From Geobacter argillaceus (GTDB lineage Bacteria; Desulfobacterota; Desulfuromonadia; Geobacterales; DSM-12255): a DNA stretch of 64,000 bases. The translations under genes and the position numbers were made by a program. Positions 17,479 through 25,305 of the stretch are shown here, one piece after another. The DNA lies in assembly GCF_007830735.1 (NCBI RefSeq), contig NZ_VLLN01000021.1:1-64000 (forward strand). The letters are read 5' to 3'. A model generated the notes under the pieces. That model saw only the letters and a program-made list of their open reading frames with translations. It had not been told where the DNA came from and ran no database searches. Each line of letters starts with the position of its first letter. The stretch's first letter is position 1.

Positions 17479-18876
17479 CTAGATATGAACCGCCCGCCCG
17501 TGGGCTGCCAGCACCGCCTCGTGCATCATCTCCGACAGGGTCGGATGGGCGAAGATGGTCTGCTCGAGTTCGGCTGCCGTCGTTTCCATCCCCATGGCAA
17601 TGCCGTACCCCTGGATCATCTCGGTGACCTCGGCGCCGATCAGGTGCGCGCCCAGTAGTTCGGAGGTCCTGGCATCGAAAATGACCTTCAGGAAACCGCT
17701 CGTCTCCCCCAGAGCCAGCGCCTTTCCGTTCGCCGCGAAGGGGAAGGTGCCGACTCTTACCGGATCATTACGCTCCCGCGCCTGCTTCTCGGTAAGGCCG
17801 ATGCCCGCCACCTGGGGATGGGTGTAGGTGCAGTAGGGAACCAGGTTCCGCTCCAGGGGACGAAGGTGCGGCAGCCCCGCGATCTTCTCCACGCAGAGCA
17901 CCCCTTCGCGACTCGCCTTGTGGGCCAGACAAGGGGGTCCCGCGACATCGCCGATGGCGTAGATCCCCGGCTCGTCGGTCCGCATCCATCCATCGATCCG
18001 GATCGCCCCTCGCTGCACCTGGACCCGCGTCTTTTCCAGGCCGAGCTCTTCCACGTTCCCCACCACCCCCATCGCCAGGAGGACGCGATCCACCGTGAGC
18101 TCCCCGGGGGCGCCGGTCCCCTCCAGGGTAGCAGTCACGTGGTCGGACCCCTTGAACATCACGGTGACCCGGGTCGAGGTGTGGATCGTTATCCCCTGCC
18201 TTTCCAGTTCCTTGCGCAGCAGGAGCGAAACCTCCTCGTCGCCGGACGGGAGCACCCGGGAAAGCGCCTCCACCACCGTGACCTCTACCCCGAGCTCCTG
18301 GTAAAAGGAGGCGAACTCGAGGCCGATCGCCCCTGCCCCGACGATGAGGAGACGCCTGGGGAGCGTTTCCGGGACGAGCGCCTCACGGTAGGTCCAAACC
18401 AGCCTGCCGTCTCCTTCCAGCCCCTCCACCTCCAGCGCCCGCGCCCCGGTAGCGATGACGATGTGGCTCGCCAGGAGCATGGTTTGCACCCGATCCCTGG
18501 TGACGCGTACCCGGCCGGGGCCCTCGACCCTCCCCGTCCCCTCGAAAACCGGCACCCGGTTCTTTTTCAGCAGGTGGGCGATACCGCGCTGCAGCGAAGC
18601 CGATACCCCGCGGGAACGGCTCACCATCTCCGCCAGGTCGAACCCGATTTGCTCCGCCTTCACCCCGAAGCGCCGCGCCTCCTTGAGATGACGGTAGATC
18701 TCGGCGGAGCGAAGCAGCGCCTTGGTAGGAATGCACCCCCAGTTGAGGCAGATCCCCCCGAGGTGCTCCCGCTCCACCAGTGCGGCCCGCATCCCGAGCT
18801 GTGCTGCCCGGATGGCGGTTACGTACCCTCCGGGGCCGCCGCCGATCACTACGACGTCGAAGCTCTGTTCAGTCAC
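17479..18876 (-). CDS. lpdA: Dihydrolipoamide dehydrogenase (E3)
   Basis: FAD-dependent oxidoreductase that re-oxidises the dihydrolipoyl arm of E2 with NAD+. In its 465 residues: FAD-binding VVVIGGGPGGYVTAIRAAQLG at the start, the redox disulfide GGICLNWGCIPTKALL near residue 40, the NAD-binding LLIVGAGAIGLEFASFYQELG, YAIGDVAGPPCLAHKA, and the catalytic His-Glu in FAHPTLSEMMHEAV at the C terminus. I chose the GTG at 18874-18876, preceded by AAGGAGAAAACA, 23 bases after lipB. It is the E3 of the E1-E2 complex encoded upstream. Confidence 0.93.
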   Translation of the reverse strand: MTEQSFDVVVIGGGPGGYVTAIRAAQLGMRAALVEREHLGGICLNWGCIPTKALLRSAEIYRHLKEARRFGVKAEQIGFDLAEMVSRSRGVSASLQRGIAHLLKKNRVPVFEGTGRVEGPGRVRVTRDRVQTMLLASHIVIATGARALEVEGLEGDGRLVWTYREALVPETLPRRLLIVGAGAIGLEFASFYQELGVEVTVVEALSRVLPSGDEEVSLLLRKELERQGITIHTSTRVTVMFKGSDHVTATLEGTGAPGELTVDRVLLAMGVVGNVEELGLEKTRVQVQRGAIRIDGWMRTDEPGIYAIGDVAGPPCLAHKASREGVLCVEKIAGLPHLRPLERNLVPYCTYTHPQVAGIGLTEKQARERNDPVRVGTFPFAANGKALALGETSGFLKVIFDARTSELLGAHLIGAEVTEMIQGYGIAMGMETTAAELEQTIFAHPTLSEMMHEAVLAAHGRAVHI

Positions 18877-18899
18877 TGTTTTCTCCTTGGCTAACCACC

Positions 18900-19658
18900 C
18901 TAACCACATAGGTTCAGTGGCCCGTTATCGTCCACCGACGCCATCTCCTCCGCCTGAAGCATCTCTTCCATCGCCTCGATCGGTCCCGATTCCGGCGCCC
19001 GAAGCTGCAACCAGCTCGGATGCCTCGTCGTGCCTTTTTCACTCCCAATGGCGGGAAGGAGCAGGGCCACGAGCCGCTCCTTGACCCTGGAGAAATCCAC
19101 CATTCTCCCCAGCTCCTCCGCCATCGAGGTGACCTTCTCCCTCGGGTTCCCGCAGGGGACGATCCAGGCGAAGGGGGCCAGGTCGTTGTTCACGTTGAGG
19201 GCGATGCCGTAGGAGGTCACCCATCGTTTCACCGCCACGCCGATGCTGGCGATCTTTTTCCCCTGCACCCAGATCCCCGGCTCCCCGTCCCTCCTGACCG
19301 GTTCGAGGCGGTATTCCCGGAGCAGCGCAGCCAGGCTCTCCAGGAGGAGCTGGACGTATCGGTGCAGGTCCCGGGGCCGCAGCTCCACGATCGGGTAGAC
19401 TACGAGCTGCCCCGGGCCGTGGTAGGTGGTCTTCCCCCCGCGTGCCGCGCGGCGCACCTCCACCCCCTTTTCCCTGAGCAGCATCTCGGAGAGGAGCAGG
19501 TCGCTCTCGGCCCCGCTTCTCCCGATGGCCACCACCGGAGGGTGCTCGACCAGGATGAGGCGGTCCGGAGCCCGGCCGTCGAGACGGGCCCGCACCAGCC
19601 TCTGCTGCCGGCCTGAAGAAGATTCGAAATCGAGCACCCCCCAGTCGATGACGTCCAT
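18900..19658 (-). CDS. lipB: Lipoyl(octanoyl) transferase
   Basis: Moves octanoate from acyl carrier protein to lipoyl domains. The 252-residue product has RRAARGGKTTYHGPGQLVVYPI, the catalytic-lysine region KKIASIGVAVKRWVTSYGIALN, and the cysteine thioester site IVPCGNP. The ATG at 19656-19658 follows GAGGTGG. About 30 residues at the C terminus go beyond the usual length and are acidic (AMEEMLQAEEMASVDD). Placement between the E2 and E3 genes indicates a dedicated copy that lipoylates this complex (inference). Confidence 0.9.
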   Translation of the reverse strand: MDVIDWGVLDFESSSGRQQRLVRARLDGRAPDRLILVEHPPVVAIGRSGAESDLLLSEMLLREKGVEVRRAARGGKTTYHGPGQLVVYPIVELRPRDLHRYVQLLLESLAALLREYRLEPVRRDGEPGIWVQGKKIASIGVAVKRWVTSYGIALNVNNDLAPFAWIVPCGNPREKVTSMAEELGRMVDFSRVKERLVALLLPAIGSEKGTTRHPSWLQLRAPESGPIEAMEEMLQAEEMASVDDNGPLNLCG

Positions 19659-19665
19659 AACCACC

Positions 19666-20976
19666 TCAGGTGAGCATCATGGTCGGAGAGGCCAGGTAGG
19701 CTCCGAGGTGCCCCATGAACTCCCCCACCTCGGCACCGTCCACGACACGGTGGTCGAAGGTCAGGCTGAGGGTGGTCATCTCCCTGATGGTGATCTCCCC
19801 GTCAACCACGGCGGGCCTGGCGCGGATTCTCCCTGCCGCGAGGATGCCGGTTTCGGGGGGCTTCAGGATGGGGGTGGAGCCGTCGATCTCGAACATGCTC
19901 ACGTTCGAGATGGTGAAGGTACCGCCGGTGATCTCCTCCATCCCCAAACGCCCCTCCCGTGCCTTGCCCGCCAGCTCCCTGCTCTCGCGGGCGATCTCCA
20001 GGAGCCCCTTCCGCTCCGCGTTGCGAAGCACCGGCACGATCAGCCCCTCCGGGACGGCCACCGCGATCCCCAGGTGGACATCGTCGAAGAGAATGATCTC
20101 GTCCCGGGTCAGGTTCGAGTTGAGGACGGGAACCCGCCGCAGCGCCCGGGCCACCGCCATGACCAGCACGTCGGTGAAGGAGACCTTGACCGCGCCGTTC
20201 TTTCCGTAGCGTTGCTGAGCGCTGGCCAGGAAGCTCAGCGACTCGGTGACATCCACTTCCGCCGAGACGGTCACCTGCGCCGTGTTGTGGAGGCTCGCAT
20301 ACATGTTGTCCGCGATGGTTTTGCGCATCCCGGTCATCGGTACCACCCTGAGCGCCCCGGAAGAGGTCTGCGTCGCAGGCTGCTTCGCGCCTAGGGCCTG
20401 TTCCACGTCGGCCTTCCCGATCTTTCCACCGGGACCGGTTCCGTTCACCGTGGCCAGGTCGAGCCCCTCTTGCTCGGCTATCTTCAGGGCAAGGGGGGTC
20501 GCCCGCGGTTTCGCAGCCGCCTCGGCGACATCCTTTTCCGTGATCCGTCCACCGGGGCCTGTCCCTTGGACGGTGGCGAGATCAACCCCGAGTTCCCCCG
20601 CCAGCCGGCGCGCCGCCGGGGAAGACGGGACCGGCCGCGTCGGTGCGGGCTCTGCGCCCCGCTCCTCCGGTCCCGCTGCAGCTGGTACCTGCGGTACCGT
20701 CGCCTCGGGGAGCTGCCGCGCCAGCGCCTCGTACTCCTCCCTGGTTGCCGCGACCCATGCCACCTGGGCGCCGACTTTCACCGTCTTGCCGCTCGGCTCC
20801 ATGATGCGAAGAAACCCCGCCGCGGGCGCCTCCACATCCCAACTCACCTTCTCGGTTTCGATGGTGAGAACCACGGTCCCCTGTTCGACCCGGTCACCCT
20901 CGCAGGCCTTCCATTCGACCAGATCTGCTGCCGCCATGGACATTCCAAGCTTGGGGATGTTTATCGGGACTGGCAT
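19666..20976 (-). CDS. Dihydrolipoamide acyltransferase (E2), with two E3-binding domains
   Basis: Core of a 2-oxo acid or acetoin-type dehydrogenase complex, 436 residues. Order of domains: lipoyl domain (residues 1-78, with the lipoyl lysine in IETEKVSWDVEAP); an alanine- and proline-rich linker; a first peripheral-subunit-binding domain (about 118-152, PSSPAARRLAGELGV to ITEKDVAEA); a second one (about 158-192, ATPLALKIAEQEGLDL to IGKADVEQAL); then the catalytic domain with TFTISNVSMFEIDGSTPI and the catalytic DHRVVDGAE. Most E2 proteins have a single such domain. Substrate is not readable; pyruvate and acetoin complexes are the closest in style. Confidence 0.9.
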   Translation of the reverse strand: MPVPINIPKLGMSMAAADLVEWKACEGDRVEQGTVVLTIETEKVSWDVEAPAAGFLRIMEPSGKTVKVGAQVAWVAATREEYEALARQLPEATVPQVPAAAGPEERGAEPAPTRPVPSSPAARRLAGELGVDLATVQGTGPGGRITEKDVAEAAAKPRATPLALKIAEQEGLDLATVNGTGPGGKIGKADVEQALGAKQPATQTSSGALRVVPMTGMRKTIADNMYASLHNTAQVTVSAEVDVTESLSFLASAQQRYGKNGAVKVSFTDVLVMAVARALRRVPVLNSNLTRDEIILFDDVHLGIAVAVPEGLIVPVLRNAERKGLLEIARESRELAGKAREGRLGMEEITGGTFTISNVSMFEIDGSTPILKPPETGILAAGRIRARPAVVDGEITIREMTTLSLTFDHRVVDGAEVGEFMGHLGAYLASPTMMLT

Positions 20977-21027
20977 CTCTTCCTCCTCTGTTGCTTGTTT
21001 GCTCCGTCCTGCCTGCCGGGGCAGGGT

Positions 21028-22050
21028 CTACCCGAAGCCGCCCCTGAGCTTCACCTGCTCGCGTACGTCCAGCTGGCGCGAGATTCCGAGGACCTTGGCA
21101 ATCGCGTCGGCGATCCCCTGCGGCTGGGGGAGCACGTACTGCTCCAGGGCGCCTGCGGCAATGGGGTAATTGGCCGCCGCCACCCGCGCGACCGGCGCAT
21201 CGAGGTAGTCGAAGGCGTTCTCCATGAGCAGCATCCCGATCTCCGCGGTCGCCCCGCAGCGCGAGGTATCCTCGTCGACCAGCACCACCCTCTTGGTCTT
21301 CTTCACCGAGTCGACCACGGTGTCGAGGTCGAACGGCTCCAGGGTCCTGGGATCGATCACCTCGATGCTAATGCCATGCTCCCTCTCCAGCACCTCGGCC
21401 ACCTCAAGCACCACCTGCACCAGATAGCCGATGGCAACCACGGTCACGTCGCTCCCCGTCTTCTTGATGTCCGCCTTCCCGAACGGGATGAGGTACTCCT
21501 GCGCCGGGATTTCTCCCACCATCCCCATGAGGCTCTTATGGGGCAGGAAGACGACCGGGTTGTTGTCGCGGATGGCGGTTTTCAGAAGTCCCTTGGCGTC
21601 GTAGGGGGTGGAGGGGATGGCGATCTTGATCCCCGGCGAGCGCATGAAGAACGACTCCATCACCTGGGAGTGCTCCGGGCCGATCTTCGAGTACCCTCCG
21701 CACGGCGCGAGGAGGACCAGCGGGATCTCGTTCTGTCCGCCATGGGCGAAGCGCCACTTCCCGGCCTTGTGGAGGGCCTCGTCGGCGCCGCACATGACGA
21801 AGTCCACGAACATCATGTTGGCCACCGGCCGGTAGCCGGCCAGCGCCGCTCCCACGGCTGATCCGATGATGGCGGCCTCGCTGATCGCCGTGTTCCGGAC
21901 CCTCTCCCGGCCGAACCTGCTCAACAACCCGTCACTCATCCCCCAGCAGTCCTGGCTGCAGTTCTCCCCCAGGAGATAGACCTTCTCATCGATCTCCATT
22001 TCCTCGAGGATCGCATCGCGAACCGCGTCCTTGTACATGATCTCCGGCAT
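21028..22050 (-). CDS. Dehydrogenase complex E1 component, beta subunit
   Basis: Thiamine-diphosphate-dependent E1 beta subunit of 340 residues, pairing with the alpha subunit encoded 14 bases upstream. Family marks: MYKDAVRDAILEEMEIDEKVYLLGEN at the start, RVRNTAISEAAIIGSAVGAALAGYRPVANMMFVDF, the conserved glutamate region, IPSTPYDAKGLLKTAIRDNNPVVFLPHK, and IEVIDPRTLEPFDLDTVVDSVKKTKRVVLVDED. The start GENCSQDCWG replaces the GEDV usual in pyruvate dehydrogenases. It resembles acetoin- and pyruvate-type E1 beta; I cannot choose between them. Confidence 0.88.
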   Translation of the reverse strand: MPEIMYKDAVRDAILEEMEIDEKVYLLGENCSQDCWGMSDGLLSRFGRERVRNTAISEAAIIGSAVGAALAGYRPVANMMFVDFVMCGADEALHKAGKWRFAHGGQNEIPLVLLAPCGGYSKIGPEHSQVMESFFMRSPGIKIAIPSTPYDAKGLLKTAIRDNNPVVFLPHKSLMGMVGEIPAQEYLIPFGKADIKKTGSDVTVVAIGYLVQVVLEVAEVLEREHGISIEVIDPRTLEPFDLDTVVDSVKKTKRVVLVDEDTSRCGATAEIGMLLMENAFDYLDAPVARVAAANYPIAAGALEQYVLPQPQGIADAIAKVLGISRQLDVREQVKLRGGFG

Positions 22051-22064
22051 TTGAAGCCTCCTTT

Positions 22065-23120
22065 CTAACTGGCGTAGAGTGTCCGCTCGAAGAGTCCCGG
22101 CTCGTAGGTGGCGATCGGGCTCCTTTCCGAGAACTCCGCCGCCTCATCCATCTCCCTTTGCGCCTCCCGGTCGATGCGGGCCAGGTCCTCATCGGTGAGG
22201 ATGCCGTCCCCCAGAAGCCGGCCGCGCAACAAGGCGATGGGGTCCCTCTCCACCAGTTCCTTCACCGCTGCTCTGGGCCGGCACCCCCCCTCGCTGCACT
22301 GGTCGGGGAAGAAACGGCAGGTGTCGCGTATCGCACAGCGTTCCCCACCTTCGCTGCAGATGACGGAGAAGTCGGGAAGTCCCTCCGCATGCGCTTTGCA
22401 GCGTGCCGTCTTGACCTCCAGGAAGCTCGGCCCCTCACCTGCCCGCGCCCGGTCGACCGCGACCTTTACGGCGGCATACACCTCCAGCACGTCCTGGCCA
22501 TCCACAATGGTCGCGGGAATCCCATGGCCGGTCGCAAAGGCCGAGACATCGGTATTGGAGTGGGTGACGTTCAAGGTGGTGAACTGGGCCATGTCGTTGT
22601 TCTCGCAGAAAAAGATCACCGGGAGCTTCCATTTCGCCGCCATCAACATCGCCTCGTGCAGCGTGCCGCGGCCGGTGGCTCCGTCGCCGAAGCAGACCGC
22701 CACCACCTGCCCCTCTCCCCTGAACTGGCAGGCGAGTCCGGTTCCCGCGGCAAGGGTCAGCTCTCCCCCGACCATCCCACCCATGCCAGGGATGCCGATC
22801 TCGGGAGCGCAGTAGTGAAAACCCGCAAACCCCTTGGCTCCTCCGGTGGAGCGGCCATAGTGCTCGGCGAGCATCTTGGCCGCGCTCATCCCCTTGGGAA
22901 GCAGCTTGTTGATCCCGTGTCCCCGGTGGTTGTAGTAGATGTAGTCGCTGTCGTTCAACAGCGCGCAGAGCCCCGCCCCCGGCGCCTCTTGCCCCTGGCA
23001 GCTGTGATAGAAGGAGACGAGCTTCCCAGCCATCAGGCACTCGATCATCTTCTTGTCGAGAGTTCTCACCCGCACCATGTCGACGTAGAGCTTGCGCAGC
23101 AGTTCCTCATCAAAATGCAT
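22065..23120 (-). CDS. Dehydrogenase complex E1 component, alpha subunit, with cysteine-rich insert
   Basis: Binds thiamine diphosphate and decarboxylates or cleaves the substrate. The 351-residue protein opens MHFDEELLRKLYVDMVRVRTLDKK and has YYNHRGHGINKLLPKGM, GGAKGFAGFHY, GIPGMGGMVGGELTLAAGTGLA, and the diphosphate motif VVAVCFGDGATGRGTLHEAMLMAAKWKLPVIFFCENND. Around residues 268-298, after the point where relatives have only a short loop (KTARCKAHAEG), there is an extra stretch with five cysteines (C-x6-C-x5-C-x6-C-x4-C). The start is the ATG at 23118-23120; longer in-frame starts have no ribosome site. Acetoin dehydrogenase alpha subunits are a plausible family. Confidence 0.85.
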   Translation of the reverse strand: MHFDEELLRKLYVDMVRVRTLDKKMIECLMAGKLVSFYHSCQGQEAPGAGLCALLNDSDYIYYNHRGHGINKLLPKGMSAAKMLAEHYGRSTGGAKGFAGFHYCAPEIGIPGMGGMVGGELTLAAGTGLACQFRGEGQVVAVCFGDGATGRGTLHEAMLMAAKWKLPVIFFCENNDMAQFTTLNVTHSNTDVSAFATGHGIPATIVDGQDVLEVYAAVKVAVDRARAGEGPSFLEVKTARCKAHAEGLPDFSVICSEGGERCAIRDTCRFFPDQCSEGGCRPRAAVKELVERDPIALLRGRLLGDGILTDEDLARIDREAQREMDEAAEFSERSPIATYEPGLFERTLYAS

Positions 23121-23173
23121 CTCCGGCCTCCTTTCGCGGCACTGGCGCCGCACGGTTAGCTTTGCGTCTCGCG

Positions 23174-23935
23174 TCACGCCACCACCAGCCCGCCGTCGGC
23201 TACCAGGGCGTGACCATGGAGCAGGGAGGCGCGCCCGGACAGGAGCCAGGCGACCGCCTCGCCGATCTCCTCGGGGGTCCCCATCCGCCCGATCGGCTGC
23301 AGCTTGGCCCACTCCGCGGCCACCACGGGATCCCCTCCAATCACGGTCTCCACCATCTTGGTCTTGATCACGCCGGGACAGATAGCATTGACGTTCACGC
23401 CACGGCTGCCGAATTCGAGCGCTGCGGTTTTGGTGAGACCGATGACGGCGTGCTTGGTGGCGCAGTACACCGAGAGCCCCGGCTTACCAACCAGCCCGCC
23501 GACCGAGGCGGTATTCACGATGCTCCCGCCGCCGCAGGCCAGCATGTGCTGGATCTGCCGCTTCATCCCGTACCAGACCGCCTTCAGGTTGATGGCTATA
23601 AGCGCATCGAAGCCCGCTTCAGTGTGGTCGATAAGGCTCACCCCCTCGCCGGGAATCCCTGCATTGTTGAATGCGCAGTGAAACCGTCCGTACTTGCCTA
23701 TCGTCAAATCGATCAGCTCATCGAGGTTGGCGATGTTCGAGACGTCGGCACGTACGGCGATGGCGCGCCCACCCTTAGCCTCGATGCCGTGAGCCACCTC
23801 CTCCGCTCCCAGGAGATCCAGATCGCTTACGACGACCGTCGCTCCTTCGCGGGCCATCACCTCCGCCGCAGCCTTACCGATCCCCGACCCTCCGCCCGTC
23901 ACCACTGCGACACGGCCTGCCAACATAGGTTCCAT
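23174..23935 (-). CDS. Short-chain dehydrogenase/reductase
   Basis: NAD(P)-dependent alcohol dehydrogenase or ketoreductase of 253 residues and classical SDR type: TGGGSGIGKAAAEVMA (cofactor), NNAGIPG, catalytic serine in IVNTASVGGLVG, YCATKHAVIGLTK with the Tyr-x3-Lys pair, and CPGVIKTKMVE. An aspartate at the end of the second strand (VVSDLDLLG) favours NAD over NADP. The ATG at 23933-23935 has AAGGGG at the right distance. First gene of the 12-gene operon behind the promoter at 24063-24091. Substrate unknown; it may oxidise a diol or hydroxy acid that feeds the E1-E2-E3 complex (inference). Confidence 0.88.
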   Translation of the reverse strand: MEPMLAGRVAVVTGGGSGIGKAAAEVMAREGATVVVSDLDLLGAEEVAHGIEAKGGRAIAVRADVSNIANLDELIDLTIGKYGRFHCAFNNAGIPGEGVSLIDHTEAGFDALIAINLKAVWYGMKRQIQHMLACGGGSIVNTASVGGLVGKPGLSVYCATKHAVIGLTKTAALEFGSRGVNVNAICPGVIKTKMVETVIGGDPVVAAEWAKLQPIGRMGTPEEIGEAVAWLLSGRASLLHGHALVADGGLVVA

Positions 23936-24039
23936 TTGCATCCCCTTTATTTGATTGAATTTTTCACTTACTTCCGACCGGACTTTTTCTCTCCACCTGA
24001 AAACTTGTGGCGCGAATCCTAGATGAGCCCTTAAAGTCG

Positions 24040-24059
24040 AATAAATACTAGAATTTATT
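24040..24059. promoter_or_regulatory. Putative operator over the start of the 12-gene operon
   Basis: Perfect palindrome AATAAAT-ACTAGA-ATTTATT, lying just downstream of the -10 box of the promoter at 24063-24091, where a repressor would block initiation. A partly similar block (TAGAATTTATTTG) recurs at about 24276-24288. Confidence 0.6.
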
Positions 24060-24062
24060 TGT

Positions 24063-24091
24063 ATTATATTGGGGGCAATTTATGTTGTCAA
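24063..24091 (-). promoter_or_regulatory. Consensus sigma-70 promoter of the 12-gene operon
   Basis: Minus-strand TTGACA (24091-24086), 17-base spacer, TATAAT (24068-24063): both hexamers match consensus exactly, at ideal spacing. Confidence 0.85.
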
Positions 24092-24309
24092 CATTTTTAT
24101 CATAAAATATAATTTTGTTATATCAACTCAAAACAACTCATTCTTTTAATTATATTTTATAATTTCAATGTATTACACTATACACACTGAGCATTATCGG
24201 TAGAATATCTAAAGTAATAAATCACATGCACTAACTATGTTTCTTTTATCACTTAAAGATCTAGCTGTATTTTAATAGAATTTATTTGATTAAATACTGG
24301 ATAGGTTTG
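24092..24309. other. AT-rich intergenic stretch
   Basis: Between the promoter of the 12-gene operon and the structured element at 24310. No supported gene. It contains the imperfect second copy of the operator-like block near 24276-24295. Confidence 0.5.
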
Positions 24310-24432
24310 GCTGTAAAAGAAGTTAAGGGAAAGGGTTACAGGTTGCCGGAAAATGACAGCTCCAAGAACCCTGGAGCATCTGGCCGGGAAACGAAAACGG
24401 CCCACCCTTAACGGGGTGAGCCGTTTTTTTTG
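24310..24432 (+). ncRNA. Candidate small structured RNA with its own terminator
   Basis: On the plus strand: a hairpin GCTCCA...TGGAGC (24359-24377), then an intrinsic terminator GGCCCACCC-TTAA-CGGGGTGAGCC (about 24399-24422) followed by eight T. GTTAAGGG at about 24322-24329 could pair with CCCTTAAC inside the terminator stem, so two mutually exclusive folds are possible. There is no plus-strand gene downstream before the terminator at 24601, so a free-standing small RNA or a decayed leader is likelier than a riboswitch in use. No promoter of quality was found. Confidence 0.35.
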
Positions 24433-24600
24433 TTTTGGCACCGCTTTGGCGCCCAATGAGTTTATTCACCTACTTCGCGCCGGCACCGTCCGGAAACATC
24501 AGAGGCGGCAAATCCATGGCCATTGCCACTTCACGGCATGGTGTAACATATTGCAGTAGTGGCGTGTGACTCCCCCCTACCTACATATCGCGGATACAAA

Positions 24601-24644
24601 CACAAAGAGGCCTCCCTGGGGGTAACCCGGGAGGCCTCTTTGTG
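24601..24644 (-). terminator. Terminator of bam operon 1
   Basis: Perfect 16-base inverted repeat (24601-24616 and 24629-24644), containing AAAGAGGCCTCCC, about 30 bases after the bamI1 stop codon and followed by T-rich sequence on the minus strand. Confidence 0.75.
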
Positions 24645-24673
24645 TTCAGTTCACACGCTATCATTACAGCCGG

Positions 24674-25303
24674 CTATTTCCCCGTCCCATGGCCACAGGA
24701 GCAGGTGCCCGCCGAAGCGGCCGGCTGGGTGATCGACTCATTCAGCACAAAGGCGGCCTGCAGCGCCGAGGTCGGGCAGAGAGGGAAACACTCCTTGCAC
24801 TGCCAGCACTCCTTGGCGGCGATCTCCGGAATGAAGCAGATCCTCTTCTTCGCTCCCCGGTCGATGAACCCGAGAGCGTTCTTCTTCTTGACCTCGTTGC
24901 AGTACCGGACGCAGAGACCGCAATGGATGCAGAACGACTGATTCCTCTTGAACCGGTCCTTGTCCGCCCCGTACTCCTCAGCCAGCTCCACCAGCTTTTC
25001 GGAATCCGGCGCATGGGCCATCATCATCTCCACCAGCGCCTTCCTGATCCGGCCGAGCTTCTCGGTCTTGGTACGCACGACCACGTTCTTCTCTGCCGGG
25101 TAGGTACAGGCGGCAACAACGACCGTCCTGCCGTTGGCTTCCACCTCCACCGAACAGACCCGGCACCCGCCGTACGGCTCCAGCTTGTGGTGGTGGCAGA
25201 GCGTCGGAATGGCTATCCCCACGCTCTCTGCGGCCTCCAGAATGGTCGCGCCTTCCTGTGCCGTAACCTCTATGCCATCTATCTGTAAGACCAGTTCGCT
25301 CAT
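24674..25303 (-). CDS. bamI: Benzoyl-CoA reductase complex subunit BamI (NuoG-like), operon 1
   Basis: Short NuoG-like iron-sulfur protein of 209 residues. The N-terminal [2Fe-2S] ferredoxin domain (PTLCHHHKLEPYGGCRVCSVEV, then CTYPAE) is followed by a [4Fe-4S] domain with CIHCGLCVRYC and CWQCKECFPLCPTSAL. It stops where true NuoG proteins continue into a molybdopterin-like domain. The C terminus ends in a small CSC motif (AGTCSCGHGTGK). It starts 2 bases after bamH1. Known role of the Bam complex: relay of electrons for benzoyl-CoA reduction. A relic of this 3' end lies at 8710-8763. Confidence 0.88.
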   Translation of the reverse strand: MSELVLQIDGIEVTAQEGATILEAAESVGIAIPTLCHHHKLEPYGGCRVCSVEVEANGRTVVVAACTYPAEKNVVVRTKTEKLGRIRKALVEMMMAHAPDSEKLVELAEEYGADKDRFKRNQSFCIHCGLCVRYCNEVKKKNALGFIDRGAKKRICFIPEIAAKECWQCKECFPLCPTSALQAAFVLNESITQPAASAGTCSCGHGTGK

Positions 25304-25305
25304 GG

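Noticed and set aside
22065-23120. Naming the E1-E3 genes as acetoin dehydrogenase (acoABCL)
   Set aside because: Similarity in style only; acetoin-specific neighbours (acoR, acoX) are missing and the envelope genes do not fit.
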